Below, in pieces: positions 41,432-50,043 of a stretch of 64,000 nucleotides of DNA; the stretch's first letter is position 1; each line of letters starts with the position of its first letter. The DNA comes from Pandoraea vervacti (GTDB lineage Bacteria > Pseudomonadota > Gammaproteobacteria > Burkholderiales > Burkholderiaceae), in assembly GCF_000934605.2 (NCBI RefSeq), contig NZ_CP010897.2, forward strand, positions 2,852,001-2,916,000. Reading direction: 5' to 3'. The notes under the pieces are model-generated. The model worked only from the letters and a program-made list of their open reading frames with translations, was not told the DNA's origin and ran no database searches. Position numbers and translations under genes: made by a program.

Positions 41432-42372
41432 GCGCGCGCGCGACGCGCCGGCGGCGAAGCAGCCAGCGCGTCTTCCACGAACGCCATCAGCGCTTGCAGC
41501 CGCGCAGTACGACCGCGCCGCGTGGGCACCAGCAACGTGACCGGGGCGCTGTCGAAATCCCAATCGGCCAGCACGCGTACGAGTCGGCCTGCGGCCACGG
41601 CCTCTCGGGTGTCCCATTCGGAGCGCAACACCAGACCCAGTCCCTGCTCGGCCCACTCGCGCGCCACACTGCCGTCGTTCGTCGTGTAGGCCGCGACGAC
41701 ACGCACGCTGTCGCGCGTTATCGTCCGTTTGCCTGCTGCTGCGCTTGCCTTTGCGCGCCGCCGGAATCGCCACAACGATGCGTCTTCGTCGTTCTCCCGA
41801 ATGCAAATACAGCGGTGCTGCAACAGCGCGTGCGGATCGGCGGGCACGCCGTGTCGCTGCAAGTAGGCGGGACTGGCGCACAGCCAGCGATCGTTCGGCG
41901 CCAATGGCCGTGCGATCCACGACGAGTCTCTGACCGCACCCACGTGAATGACGGCATCCGAATCGTGTTTGTCCGGCCAGGGCGTCTCGCGCAGGTCCAG
42001 TTGAAGGTTCAGCGCCGGATGCAGTAGACCGAAGCGCGCCAGCACCGGCGCCACATGATGCCGGCCATAGCCGAACGGCGCGGCAATTCGCAGGGAACCC
42101 GTCAGACGGTTGTCTTCGCGTCGGAACGACTCAGGTAGCGCATCGAGTTGCGCGAGCAATGCCGAGCCTTCGCGCGCCAGCCGCTCGCCCTCGGCCGTGA
42201 GGCTGAGTTGCCGGGAGGTGCGCGTGGCCAGCGCCAGCCCCAACGTGGCCTCGAGCTTGCGCAAGCGGGCCGAGAGCGCAGGCGGCGTCACGTTGAGCAT
42301 GCGCGCAGCGGCGCTGAGCGATGGCGATAGCGAAAGCGCCTCGATCAGGCGCAGATCTTCGATCTGGATCAT
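41419..42372 (-). CDS. LysR-family transcriptional regulator
   Basis: This 317-residue protein has an N-terminal helix-turn-helix (LRLIEALSLSPSLSAAARML...TPPALSARLRKLEA) followed by the effector-binding domain. An Arg-rich insertion (LWRFRRRAKASAAAGKR) lies around residue 210. It is of the CrgA/AaeR-like subgroup by its AAPFGYGRHHVAPVLARF segment. It diverges from the HAD/PLP-enzyme gene pair across 106 bases and so most likely regulates it. Its 3' end overlaps the MFS gene by 13 bases, tail to tail. ATG 42372. Confidence 0.87.
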   Translation of the reverse strand: MIQIEDLRLIEALSLSPSLSAAARMLNVTPPALSARLRKLEATLGLALATRTSRQLSLTAEGERLAREGSALLAQLDALPESFRREDNRLTGSLRIAAPFGYGRHHVAPVLARFGLLHPALNLQLDLRETPWPDKHDSDAVIHVGAVRDSSWIARPLAPNDRWLCASPAYLQRHGVPADPHALLQHRCICIRENDEDASLWRFRRRAKASAAAGKRTITRDSVRVVAAYTTNDGSVAREWAEQGLGLVLRSEWDTREAVAAGRLVRVLADWDFDSAPVTLLVPTRRGRTARLQALMAFVEDALAASPPARRARAQVG

Positions 42373-42478
42373 TCACCTGGGCTTAATGTTTGATGTGCAC
42401 TCATTTAACCACGGCTCACGCCGTTCTTCCTAAACTGCGATCTGTCACGTCACCCAACAACCCACCGACAAAGCCACC

Positions 42479-43159
42479 ATGTCCGATACTGCCGCTTCAC
42501 GCGACGCCTGGCCGCGCGCCGTACTCTTCGATCTTCTGACCGCCCTGCTCGACTCGTGGACCGTATGGAACCGCGCCGCCGGCAGCGAGACGGCCGGGCG
42601 CACATGGCGTGCCGAGTATTTGCGTCGCACCTACGGTTGCGGCGCGTATGTCAGCTATGAACAGTTGGTGCGCGAAGCTGCCGAGCATGTGGGGCTGCCA
42701 GCATCAGCGCCGCAAGCCCTCGAAGCCGAATGGCTGACGCTACCGGCATGGGACGGCGCCCGCGAACTGCTTCAGGCGTTGCGTCCGCACTGCAAGCTCG
42801 CGGTCGTCACCAATTGCTCCAAGGCACTCGGACATCAAGCGGCGTCGTTGCTCGGCGTCGAGTGGGATGTCGTCGTCACCTCCGAGGAAGCGGGCTTCTA
42901 CAAGCCGGATCCGCGTCCGTACCGCATGGCGCTCGACAGGCTCGGCATATCGTCAACCAAGGCGGCCGAGGTGGCCGAGGTAGCCTTCGTCGCCGGCTCC
43001 GGTTACGACCTGTTCGGCACGTCGGCGCTCGGGCTGCGCACGTTCTGGCACAACCGGGTCGGCCTGGCGCGTCCGGAGGGCGCCCCCGCCCCCGACTGCG
43101 AGGCGCCGACCCTCGCGCCCGCGCTCGACTGGCTTCGTCATTTCCGCACTCACGCCTGA
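42479..43159 (+). CDS. HAD-superfamily hydrolase (2-haloacid-dehalogenase-like)
   Basis: This 226-residue Rossmann-fold hydrolase has motif I AVLFDLLTALLD with nucleophile Asp18, motif II VVTNCSK, motif III Lys in EAGFYKPDPRPY and motif IV VAGSGYDLFGTSALGL. The second Asp of the phosphatase-type DxD is not present (FDLLT), pointing away from classic phosphatases. It is the first gene after the LysR gene and is followed 11 bases later by a PLP enzyme, so the two are co-transcribed. A substrate related to hydroxy-amino-acid metabolism is possible but unproven. ATG 42479. Confidence 0.8.
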   Translation: MSDTAASRDAWPRAVLFDLLTALLDSWTVWNRAAGSETAGRTWRAEYLRRTYGCGAYVSYEQLVREAAEHVGLPASAPQALEAEWLTLPAWDGARELLQALRPHCKLAVVTNCSKALGHQAASLLGVEWDVVVTSEEAGFYKPDPRPYRMALDRLGISSTKAAEVAEVAFVAGSGYDLFGTSALGLRTFWHNRVGLARPEGAPAPDCEAPTLAPALDWLRHFRTHA

Positions 43160-43170
43160 GATTCACCCCC

Positions 43171-44328
43171 ATGAACGCAACCCACAACCTCACGCGCGCC
43201 TCGTTGCAGACGCTGGACACCCCTGCTGCCATCATCGATGTGCCGCGCATGCAGCACAACATTGCGCGCATGCAGTCGCGCATGGACGCGCTCGGCGTGC
43301 GTTTTCGCCCTCACGTGAAAACCAGCAAGTGCGTGGAAGTCGCGCACGCGCAGATTGCGGCAGGCGCCACGGGCGTCACCGTCTCCACGCTCAAGGAAGC
43401 CGCGCGCTTTTTCGACGACGGGGTGACCGACATCCTCTATGCCGTGGGCATGGTGGCGAGCAAGCTGCCCGCAGCACTGGCGCTGCGCCGTCGCGGCTGC
43501 GATCTGAAGATCATCACGGATAGCGTGGCATCGGCGCAGGCCATCGTGGCGTTCGGCGCCGAGTACGGGGAGACGTTCGACGTGTGGATCGAGATCGATA
43601 CCGACGGGCATCGCTCCGGCATCCGCCCTGAGGAAGACGCTCTGCTTGACGTCGCCCGCGTGCTGCACGACGGCGGCGCCCGGCTCGGCGGTGTCATGAC
43701 ACACGCGGGTTCGAGCTACGACTTCGACACCCCTGAAGCGCTTGCCGCCATCGCCGAGCAGGAGCGCGCGGGGTGCGTGCTCGCCGCCACGCGGCTGCGC
43801 GACGCCGGTCTGCCGTGTGCTGTCGTGAGCGTCGGTTCGACGCCAACGGCGCTTGCCGCCAAACACCTCGAAGGGGTGACGGAAGTGCGCGCGGGCGTCT
43901 ATGTGTTCTTCGATCTCGTCATGCATAACGTGGGCGTATGCGCCACGGACGAACTCGCGCTGAGCGTGCTCACGACAGTGATCGGGCATCAGGCGGAAAA
44001 AGGCTGGGCGATCGTCGACGCCGGCTGGATGGCGATGAGCCGCGATCGGGGCACGCAAAAGCAAAAGCGCGACTTTGGCTACGGGCAGATTTGTCGCGTC
44101 GACGGAAGCCTCGTGCCGGGCTACGTGTTGAGCGGCGCCAATCAGGAGCACGGCATTCTCTCGCGCGAGGGCGAGCCGGACCCGGACATCGTGGCGCGCT
44201 TTCCCATCGGCACGCTGCTGCGAATTCTGCCGAACCATGCCTGCGCCACCGGGGCGCAATTTCCCGAGTATCACGCCATCGATCCGGAGCGGGGTCTCGC
44301 GACCTGGCCGCGACTGCACGGCTGGTAA
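43171..44328 (+). CDS. DSD1-family PLP enzyme (D-threonine aldolase or D-3-hydroxyaspartate dehydratase type)
   Basis: This 385-residue fold-type III PLP enzyme has an alanine-racemase-like barrel at the N-terminus with the PLP Lys50 in FRPHVKTSK. A C-terminal beta domain contains His356 and Cys358 (PNHACAT), the metal-binding pair of the D-threonine aldolase/D-serine dehydratase family. Members cleave or dehydrate D-beta-hydroxy amino acids; the exact substrate cannot be chosen from sequence. ATG 43171 is 11 bases after the HAD gene; the open frame extends far upstream inside that gene but is not coding there. A 164-base gap separates it from the monooxygenase gene. Confidence 0.85.
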   Translation: MNATHNLTRASLQTLDTPAAIIDVPRMQHNIARMQSRMDALGVRFRPHVKTSKCVEVAHAQIAAGATGVTVSTLKEAARFFDDGVTDILYAVGMVASKLPAALALRRRGCDLKIITDSVASAQAIVAFGAEYGETFDVWIEIDTDGHRSGIRPEEDALLDVARVLHDGGARLGGVMTHAGSSYDFDTPEALAAIAEQERAGCVLAATRLRDAGLPCAVVSVGSTPTALAAKHLEGVTEVRAGVYVFFDLVMHNVGVCATDELALSVLTTVIGHQAEKGWAIVDAGWMAMSRDRGTQKQKRDFGYGQICRVDGSLVPGYVLSGANQEHGILSREGEPDPDIVARFPIGTLLRILPNHACATGAQFPEYHAIDPERGLATWPRLHGW

Positions 44329-44492
44329 GCCAGCGCGTCAGCCGAGGCAATCGAACGCGGGACGTTGCATCGCCGGCGTGCGACGCTTGCGATGCTTATG
44401 CCGAGGCATCACATAACGTATCCCGATTTACTTCGTTCACGGCGGGCCACGCGCCCGCTACGCTCGCGCTTTGCCTGTATTGGAGTGCAATC

Positions 44493-45581
44493 ATGAGCGT
44501 AGAAATCATCGGGATGATCACGGCAGCCCCGGGATCCGAAGTCGATCAACCCACCGGCGCGGCCGTCGATCCGATATTCATCACGCGCATGGCGCAGGCT
44601 CATGAGACGGCGGGCTTCGACCGCGCCCTGATCGGCTACTTTTCGAACGGCCCGGAGGGCAGCCTCGTGAGCAGCCATGTCGCTGCTGCGACGCAACGGC
44701 TCGGCATCCTGCTCGCCTATCGTCCCGGCGTCATCGCTGCACCGCTCGCCGCGCGGCAACTCGCCACACTCGACCAGTTCTCTCGCGGACGCCTCGCGCT
44801 GAACGTCGTTTCCGGCGGCAACGATGCCGACCTGCGGCGCGATGGCGACTTCCTCGATCATGATGCGCGCTACACGCGCACCGACGAATATCTCGACGCC
44901 CTCAAAAGCATCTGGACCGCCGACGCGCCGGTCGACTTCCACGGCGAGCACTATCGTTTCGAGCAGGCGTCACCTGCCGTGCCGACCTGGCAAAAACCCC
45001 ATATCCCTATCTATTTCAGCGGCGCGTCCGATGCCGCCATCGACGTCGCGGCGCGTCACGCCGACACGTACATGCTGTGGGGCGAACCGCTCGACGCTGT
45101 CGAGTCGCTCGTCACGCGCGTGCGCGCGGCGGCGCAGCGTCATGGTCGCAAACCCCGCTTCTCGATTTCATTTCGCCCCATCGTCGCCGACACCGAAGCA
45201 CAGGCATGGGAGTGCGCCGACGACGTGCTGCGTCAGGTCAAGGCCACGCGTGCGAGCCTCGGGCTGCGCGCCGAAGCGCCGGAGAACGTGGGTTCGCAGC
45301 GCTTGCTTGCCGCTGCCCAACGTGGCGATGTGCTCGACGAGCGACTCTGGATGGGCGTGGCCAAAGCAACAGGCGCGCGCTGGAACTCGACCTCCCTGGT
45401 CGGCACCCCGGAACAAGTCGCGCGGGCACTGGGGCGCTATTACCAACTCGGTGTCGACACGTTCCTCATTCGCGGCTTCGACCCACTGGGCGACACCATT
45501 CGCTACGGCGAGACGCTGATTCCCGCGATCCGTCGTCATGTGGCGGAACTCGATCGTCAACGCACGCCCCGGGCGGCCTGA
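44493..45581 (+). CDS. SsuD-like FMNH2-dependent alkanesulfonate monooxygenase
   Basis: This 362-residue luciferase-like TIM barrel matches the SsuD group: LAYRPGVIAAPLAARQLATL, LNVVSGGNDADLRRDGDFLDHDARY and IYFSGASDAAIDVAARHADTY (the flavin/phosphate-binding part). SsuD releases sulfite from alkanesulfonates with reduced flavin from a separate reductase. It is followed by an SsuA-like binding protein, supporting use of organosulfur compounds; no ssuE or ssuBC gene is here. ATG 44493 follows GGAG by eight bases. Related flavin monooxygenases act on other substrates, so ssuD proper is not claimed. Confidence 0.82.
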   Translation: MSVEIIGMITAAPGSEVDQPTGAAVDPIFITRMAQAHETAGFDRALIGYFSNGPEGSLVSSHVAAATQRLGILLAYRPGVIAAPLAARQLATLDQFSRGRLALNVVSGGNDADLRRDGDFLDHDARYTRTDEYLDALKSIWTADAPVDFHGEHYRFEQASPAVPTWQKPHIPIYFSGASDAAIDVAARHADTYMLWGEPLDAVESLVTRVRAAAQRHGRKPRFSISFRPIVADTEAQAWECADDVLRQVKATRASLGLRAEAPENVGSQRLLAAAQRGDVLDERLWMGVAKATGARWNSTSLVGTPEQVARALGRYYQLGVDTFLIRGFDPLGDTIRYGETLIPAIRRHVAELDRQRTPRAA

Positions 45582-45669
45582 AGACCTCGTCGAGCCATCT
45601 GGCCAATTGATTCGTCCCTTCCGTCCGTTTCTCTCAAACGACTCTTCAATCGCTTTTTAGACAGGTGTC

Positions 45670-46719
45670 ATGATGTTGCTGCGCTGGATTCGTCGCGCCC
45701 GCTTTGCCGTCCCCGCCCTTTCCTTTTCCGTTCCCCTTTCCTTCCGGGCTTTCACTGCCTTCACCGCCATTTCTGCGCTTGGCGCGCTCCATGCCGGCGC
45801 GGCCAATGCGCAAGGCGTAACGCTACGCGTGGGGGATCAGAACTACTACAACGTGCGAGCGTCGATGGAAGCCTCCGGCGCGCTCGAAGGTGCCAACTAT
45901 CAGGTCGAATGGAAACACTTCCAGTCGGCGGCGCCCGTGGCCGAAGGCCTGAACGCCGGCGCACTGGATCTCGGGTTTCTCGGTGACTCCGGCTTTCTTT
46001 TCCTTGCCGCGAAAGGCGCGCCCGTCAAGCTGATCGCCGTCTCGCGCCAGAACCCGGACACGATTGCGCTGCTGGTGCCGAAAGACTCCCCCGTGAAGTC
46101 CATTCAGGACCTCAAGGGCAAAAAGGTCGCCTACTGGCCCGGCGCATGGAGCCAGCAACTGACATTGCGCGCGCTGGAAAAGGCCGGTTTGCCGACGGAC
46201 TACGTACAGTTCGTCAAGCTCATGCCGGTCGATGCCGCCGTCGCGCTGCCCAATGGCGCCATCGACGCATTCCCGGTGTGGGAGCCGTATATTTCGCAGC
46301 AGGTCGTGCATAACGGCGCACGCCCGATCATCACCGCACGCAATCTGATGCCGGGCGTGAGCAGCGTGGCCGCGTACGCGCCGTCGGTCAACGCGAAGCA
46401 TGCCGCGATCTCCGACTTCCTCGTGCGACTGCAAAAAGCCCGCGCGTGGGTCGAAACGCATAAGGACGCGTATGCCGATCAGTGGGCGAAGAAAGCCGGA
46501 CTGGACCGCGACGTGGCGCGTCACTGGATCGGTCAGGCGGGGATGACGATCGACCCCGTCGACAAGCAAGCCGTCGCCGACTATCAAGGCACGAGCGACT
46601 TCCTCACGCAAACGGGCGCTCTGCCGACTCGCTTCGATGTCAGCAAGATCGTCGACACGTCGTTTGCGCCGGTGCTTGAGGCAAAGGGACAGGCAACACG
46701 TCAAAGCGCCTCGCGCTGA
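45670..46719 (+). CDS. SsuA-like ABC transporter substrate-binding protein
   Basis: This 349-residue exported protein has an Arg-containing N-terminus and a long hydrophobic signal, cleaved near GAANAQ. The NitT/SsuA fold follows: LRVGDQNYYNVRASMEASGA, LNAGALDLGFLGDSGFLFLAA, LKGKKVAYWPGAW and IDAFPVWEPYISQQ. It is 88 bases after the SsuD-like gene on the same strand and probably co-transcribed. No permease or ATPase follows; a LysR gene points toward it from the right, 164 bases away. The ligand is likely a sulfonate (inference from the neighbour). Confidence 0.83.
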   Translation: MMLLRWIRRARFAVPALSFSVPLSFRAFTAFTAISALGALHAGAANAQGVTLRVGDQNYYNVRASMEASGALEGANYQVEWKHFQSAAPVAEGLNAGALDLGFLGDSGFLFLAAKGAPVKLIAVSRQNPDTIALLVPKDSPVKSIQDLKGKKVAYWPGAWSQQLTLRALEKAGLPTDYVQFVKLMPVDAAVALPNGAIDAFPVWEPYISQQVVHNGARPIITARNLMPGVSSVAAYAPSVNAKHAAISDFLVRLQKARAWVETHKDAYADQWAKKAGLDRDVARHWIGQAGMTIDPVDKQAVADYQGTSDFLTQTGALPTRFDVSKIVDTSFAPVLEAKGQATRQSASR

Positions 46720-46883
46720 GCCTGCGACAGGCCGCCGTCGCCGAGGTTGCTTCGGCGACGGCACGGATCTGCAGCGTCATCGCGACGGCAAACGCGGCAA
46801 GGGGAAGCAACGACGAACCGCCGCGCTTGTCTTGCATGCTGCCCCTCGATGTTCGCTGACTTTCATAACGGGTTGCGTCCACG

Positions 46884-47780
46884 TCACCCCTGCGACGCCT
46901 GACGCAGCATCCACTCGCGGAACTGCCGGAGCGCAGCGCGCTGTTGCAGGCGCTCTCGCGGATAGCACAGGTAGTGGCCGTGACGCGGCACGTCCACGCC
47001 GGCATCCACGGGCACCACCAGACGCCCCGCCGCTACCGCCTCACGCGCGAGAAACGCCGGCACCAGGCCGACGCCCATCCCCGCCTCCGCAGCCTGCAGC
47101 AGCACCGAATACTGCTCGAATCGCGGCCCGGGGCGCTGGGCGTGTGGCGCGGCGTCGTAGCAAGCCGCCCACGTGCCCCACACCTCTTCCGCCTGGTTGT
47201 GCACCAACCTCGGCGCGCGTGCAATGTCCGCCTCGCGCGCCAGAGGATGCCGCGCGAGGAACGACGGCGCACACACCGGCACGAAACGTCGTCCGTCCAG
47301 ATACTCGCTCACCACGCCCTCCCAGGTGCCGTCGCCGTATCTCACCGCAGCGTCGAGCGTGAAGGGAAATGCATCGCCGTGCGAGAGATGGCGGCTGAAG
47401 CTGAGCGTCACCCCCGGCGTGCTCGCCAGAAAATCCGGCAGACGAGGAATCAGCCATTTGGTCGTAAACGTCGGCACGCTGGCAATCGTCAGCAAATCGC
47501 TCTCACCACGCGAGGTCATCAATTCCAGCGACGCGTTGCCGATCTCGCGAAGCGGCGCCGCCACCCGGTCATGATAGCGACGACCGGCCTCGGTCATCGC
47601 CAGGTGACGACCTTCGCGCACGAACAGCGCCGTGCCCACCAGGTCCTCCAGCGCCCCGATCTGACGGCTGACCGCGCTCGGCGTGAGCCCCAGTTCACGG
47701 GCGGCACGAGTAAAATTCAAGTGTCTTGCCGCACTGGCAAAGGCGAGCAACTCGGCGATGTTGGGATAGCAGTGTCGCAT
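46884..47780 (-). CDS. LysR-family regulator, GcvA-like
   Basis: This 298-residue protein has a helix-turn-helix (ELLAFASAARHLNFTRAAREL...TPSAVSRQIGALEDLVG) and the GcvA-type effector domain (TEAGRRYHDRV, SVPTFTTKWLIPRLPDF). ATG 47780 gives the usual distance to the helix-turn-helix but has no clear ribosome site. The frame is open upstream to 48092, with an ATG at 47900, yet those 104 residues lack any LysR similarity. It diverges from the ABC importer operon across 251 bases and may regulate it. Confidence 0.82.
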   Translation of the reverse strand: MRHCYPNIAELLAFASAARHLNFTRAARELGLTPSAVSRQIGALEDLVGTALFVREGRHLAMTEAGRRYHDRVAAPLREIGNASLELMTSRGESDLLTIASVPTFTTKWLIPRLPDFLASTPGVTLSFSRHLSHGDAFPFTLDAAVRYGDGTWEGVVSEYLDGRRFVPVCAPSFLARHPLAREADIARAPRLVHNQAEEVWGTWAACYDAAPHAQRPGPRFEQYSVLLQAAEAGMGVGLVPAFLAREAVAAGRLVVPVDAGVDVPRHGHYLCYPRERLQQRAALRQFREWMLRQASQG

Positions 47781-48031
47781 TGGAGAAAGCAGGACGGGCG
47801 TGGGTTGTCGGTCGACGGCGATCTCGCGCATCGCTTTGGACGCGGCGCCAACTGTTCCGTTTTCGCACAGAACGATGCCCGATTTGTGTGTTTTCTTCAT
47901 GACGATGACATGTCGGCCCTCGAAACTCTCGCCCAACGTCGACTTGGTCGCCTGCGTTGTGCCGTAAGGGATAGCAAGAAATCGGGTCGACCGAAGCAAA
48001 TTTTTCACCGTATGCCGTTCAGGTTTCCCGG

Positions 48032-48949
48032 ATGTCCCACGCTCACGCTGATCACGCCGATCACGCCGACCGTTTCGCCCCATCTGTGCCATTGCAGCAC
48101 AGCCCGGCGCCTGCGCACGGCGCCGTCAACGGGCATTCACGGTCTCGTCGACGCACCGGCGTCCTGATCTGGATCGTGCGCGCGGTTGCCGCGCTGTTCC
48201 TGATTTATCTTTGCCTGCCGGTACTCCTGCTGCTCGTGGGCGCCTTCGGTCAGACCTGGACAAATACCCTCTTGCCGACCGGTGTTACCGGACGATGGTT
48301 TGTCGAGCTCCTCGGCGATCCGTCGTTCCGCCGGGCATTCGCCACGAGCCTCATCGTTGCGGTGAGCTGCTGTGCGATGACGGCTGCCGTCGGCCTTCCC
48401 CTCGCCTACACGTTGCATCACCGTGCGCGCAGCGGCCGGGGGACGATCGCACGTCTGGTGACCCTGCTGCCGGTGGCCGTACCGGCGCTCACGCTCGGCT
48501 TCGGTTACATCGCCGTGTTCAGCGGCGACACGCTGCCGTGGCTAGGCTCGCTCTGGTTGCTGGTGCTCGCGCACGTCGTGCTCACGCTGCCGTACCTTAC
48601 CCAGACGCTGCTCGCCGACCTGCGCCATCTCGACATCGCAAAACTGGAAGATTGCGCCGCGACGCTGGGCGCCTCGCCGCTGCATCAGTTCCTTAGCATC
48701 GCGGTGCCGAATCTCGGCCATAGCCTGGTCGCAGGTCTCGTCATGGTCGCGGCACTGTCGATCGGCGAGTTCCAGATCTCCAACCTCATCGCGGGCTTCC
48801 GCTATCGCAACTATCCGGTCGTGTTGCTGCAGGCGTTCTACGGCGCCACCGGCTTCGCCTGCGCGGCCACCGTCGTGCTGCTCGTGCTCGCGCTCGCGGC
48901 CACCGGCGTGTCGATCATTGCCGCCTCTCGCCAGAAGGTCAGTTCATGA
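48032..48949 (+). CDS. ABC importer permease, first subunit
   Basis: This 305-residue inner-membrane protein has six hydrophobic helices and the coupling-loop EAA motif in KLEDCAATLGASPLHQFLSIAVPNLG. It is of the type used by spermidine/putrescine, iron and thiamine importers. The first 40 residues are hydrophilic and carry a HAD repeat (SHAHADHADHAD), encoded by three 9-bp units at 48044-48070. It overlaps the ATPase gene by four bases (ATGA), a translational coupling. Together with the ATPase, binding protein and second permease it forms a full importer. Start ATG 48032. Confidence 0.83.
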   Translation: MSHAHADHADHADRFAPSVPLQHSPAPAHGAVNGHSRSRRRTGVLIWIVRAVAALFLIYLCLPVLLLLVGAFGQTWTNTLLPTGVTGRWFVELLGDPSFRRAFATSLIVAVSCCAMTAAVGLPLAYTLHHRARSGRGTIARLVTLLPVAVPALTLGFGYIAVFSGDTLPWLGSLWLLVLAHVVLTLPYLTQTLLADLRHLDIAKLEDCAATLGASPLHQFLSIAVPNLGHSLVAGLVMVAALSIGEFQISNLIAGFRYRNYPVVLLQAFYGATGFACAATVVLLVLALAATGVSIIAASRQKVSS

Positions 48950-49983
48950 GCCTCACGCTAGAAAACGTCAGCTTCCGGTATGCCGGCGCCGCCCACGGCC
49001 TCGATGACGTCAGCCTGCAAGCGCGTCAGGGCGAATTGTTGGCCATCATGGGCCGCAGCGGCTCCGGCAAATCGACCGTGCTGCGCCTCGTTGCCGGGCT
49101 GCTCGACGGCTATCGGGGTCGCATCGCCATCGGCGGTGAAGACGTCGGCGGCGTGCCCGTATGGCGCCGTCACGTGGGCATGGTCTTTCAGCAATACGCG
49201 TTGTTCCCGCATTTGAGCGTGCTCGATAACGTCGCGTACGGATTACGCATGCAAGGCGTGCGCCCGGCGCAGCGACAACAGGCCGCGCTCGCCATGCTCG
49301 CCCGTGTCGGGCTGGAGGCATTCGCGTCGCGCCGTCCCGCCTCGCTCTCCGGCGGTCAGCAGCAACGCGTGGCGCTCGCTCGCGCGCTGGCGGTGTCGCC
49401 GCGCGTGCTGTTGCTCGACGAGCCGCTGGCCGCGCTCGACGCGGGTATTCGCCAGCAGTTGCGTGACGAAATTCGCGCACTACAACAGGCCAGCGGGGCC
49501 ACGACGCTCATCGTCACCCACGACCGCGACGAAGCCCTGAGTCTTGCGGACCGCGTCGCCGTCATCGATAACGGACGCCTGCTGCAAATCGATACGCCGC
49601 AACGCCTGTACGACGCGCCGGCCTGCGCGACGGTGGCCAGCTTCACGGGCTTGTCGACGGTATTGCCCGCCCGGGTGGCAAGCCCCGGCGTCGTCGACAC
49701 CGGTTTTGCCGAGCTGCACGCGGATACCGGTGCGTGGCGCGCGGGCGCCGCCGTCTCGCTGCTGGTGCGGCCCGAACACGTTCGGAGCGATCCGCCAGTG
49801 GGCACGATCAATCGGCTGGACGGACGCCCCGGCGCAGTGCGCTTCTTCGGCGCGACTTGCCGCTTCGATTTTCTGCCCGATGGCGCAAGCGCACCGTTAC
49901 TGGGCGAGAGCCGCACACCCGCTTCGTTCGCCATCTCGCTCGACCCCGCGCACTTGCGGGTGCTGCCGCCGTCCGGTGCTTAA
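48946..49983 (+). CDS. ABC importer ATPase subunit
   Basis: This 345-residue cytoplasmic ATPase has Walker A GRSGSGKST (36-44), Q-loop VFQQYALFPH, signature LSGGQ (134-138), Walker B LLLDE (155-159) and switch His in VTHDRDEAL. A C-terminal TOBE-like regulatory domain (about 245-345) is typical of the PotA/FbpC/CysA group. All residues for ATP hydrolysis are present. It is coupled to the upstream permease by a four-base overlap and followed after 60 bases by the binding protein. The substrate is not identifiable. Confidence 0.9.
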   Translation: MSLTLENVSFRYAGAAHGLDDVSLQARQGELLAIMGRSGSGKSTVLRLVAGLLDGYRGRIAIGGEDVGGVPVWRRHVGMVFQQYALFPHLSVLDNVAYGLRMQGVRPAQRQQAALAMLARVGLEAFASRRPASLSGGQQQRVALARALAVSPRVLLLDEPLAALDAGIRQQLRDEIRALQQASGATTLIVTHDRDEALSLADRVAVIDNGRLLQIDTPQRLYDAPACATVASFTGLSTVLPARVASPGVVDTGFAELHADTGAWRAGAAVSLLVRPEHVRSDPPVGTINRLDGRPGAVRFFGATCRFDFLPDGASAPLLGESRTPASFAISLDPAHLRVLPPSGA

Positions 49984-50043
49984 CCCTTGTTCTGCTTGTT
50001 TCACCGAACTTCTTACCCTGACGCCCCTCACGGAGCCACGTCG

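Noticed and set aside
40157..41920. 587-codon minus-strand frame opposite the MFS gene and in another frame of the LysR gene
   Set aside because: It crosses two real genes in the wrong strand or frame and is Arg/Ala/His-rich throughout.
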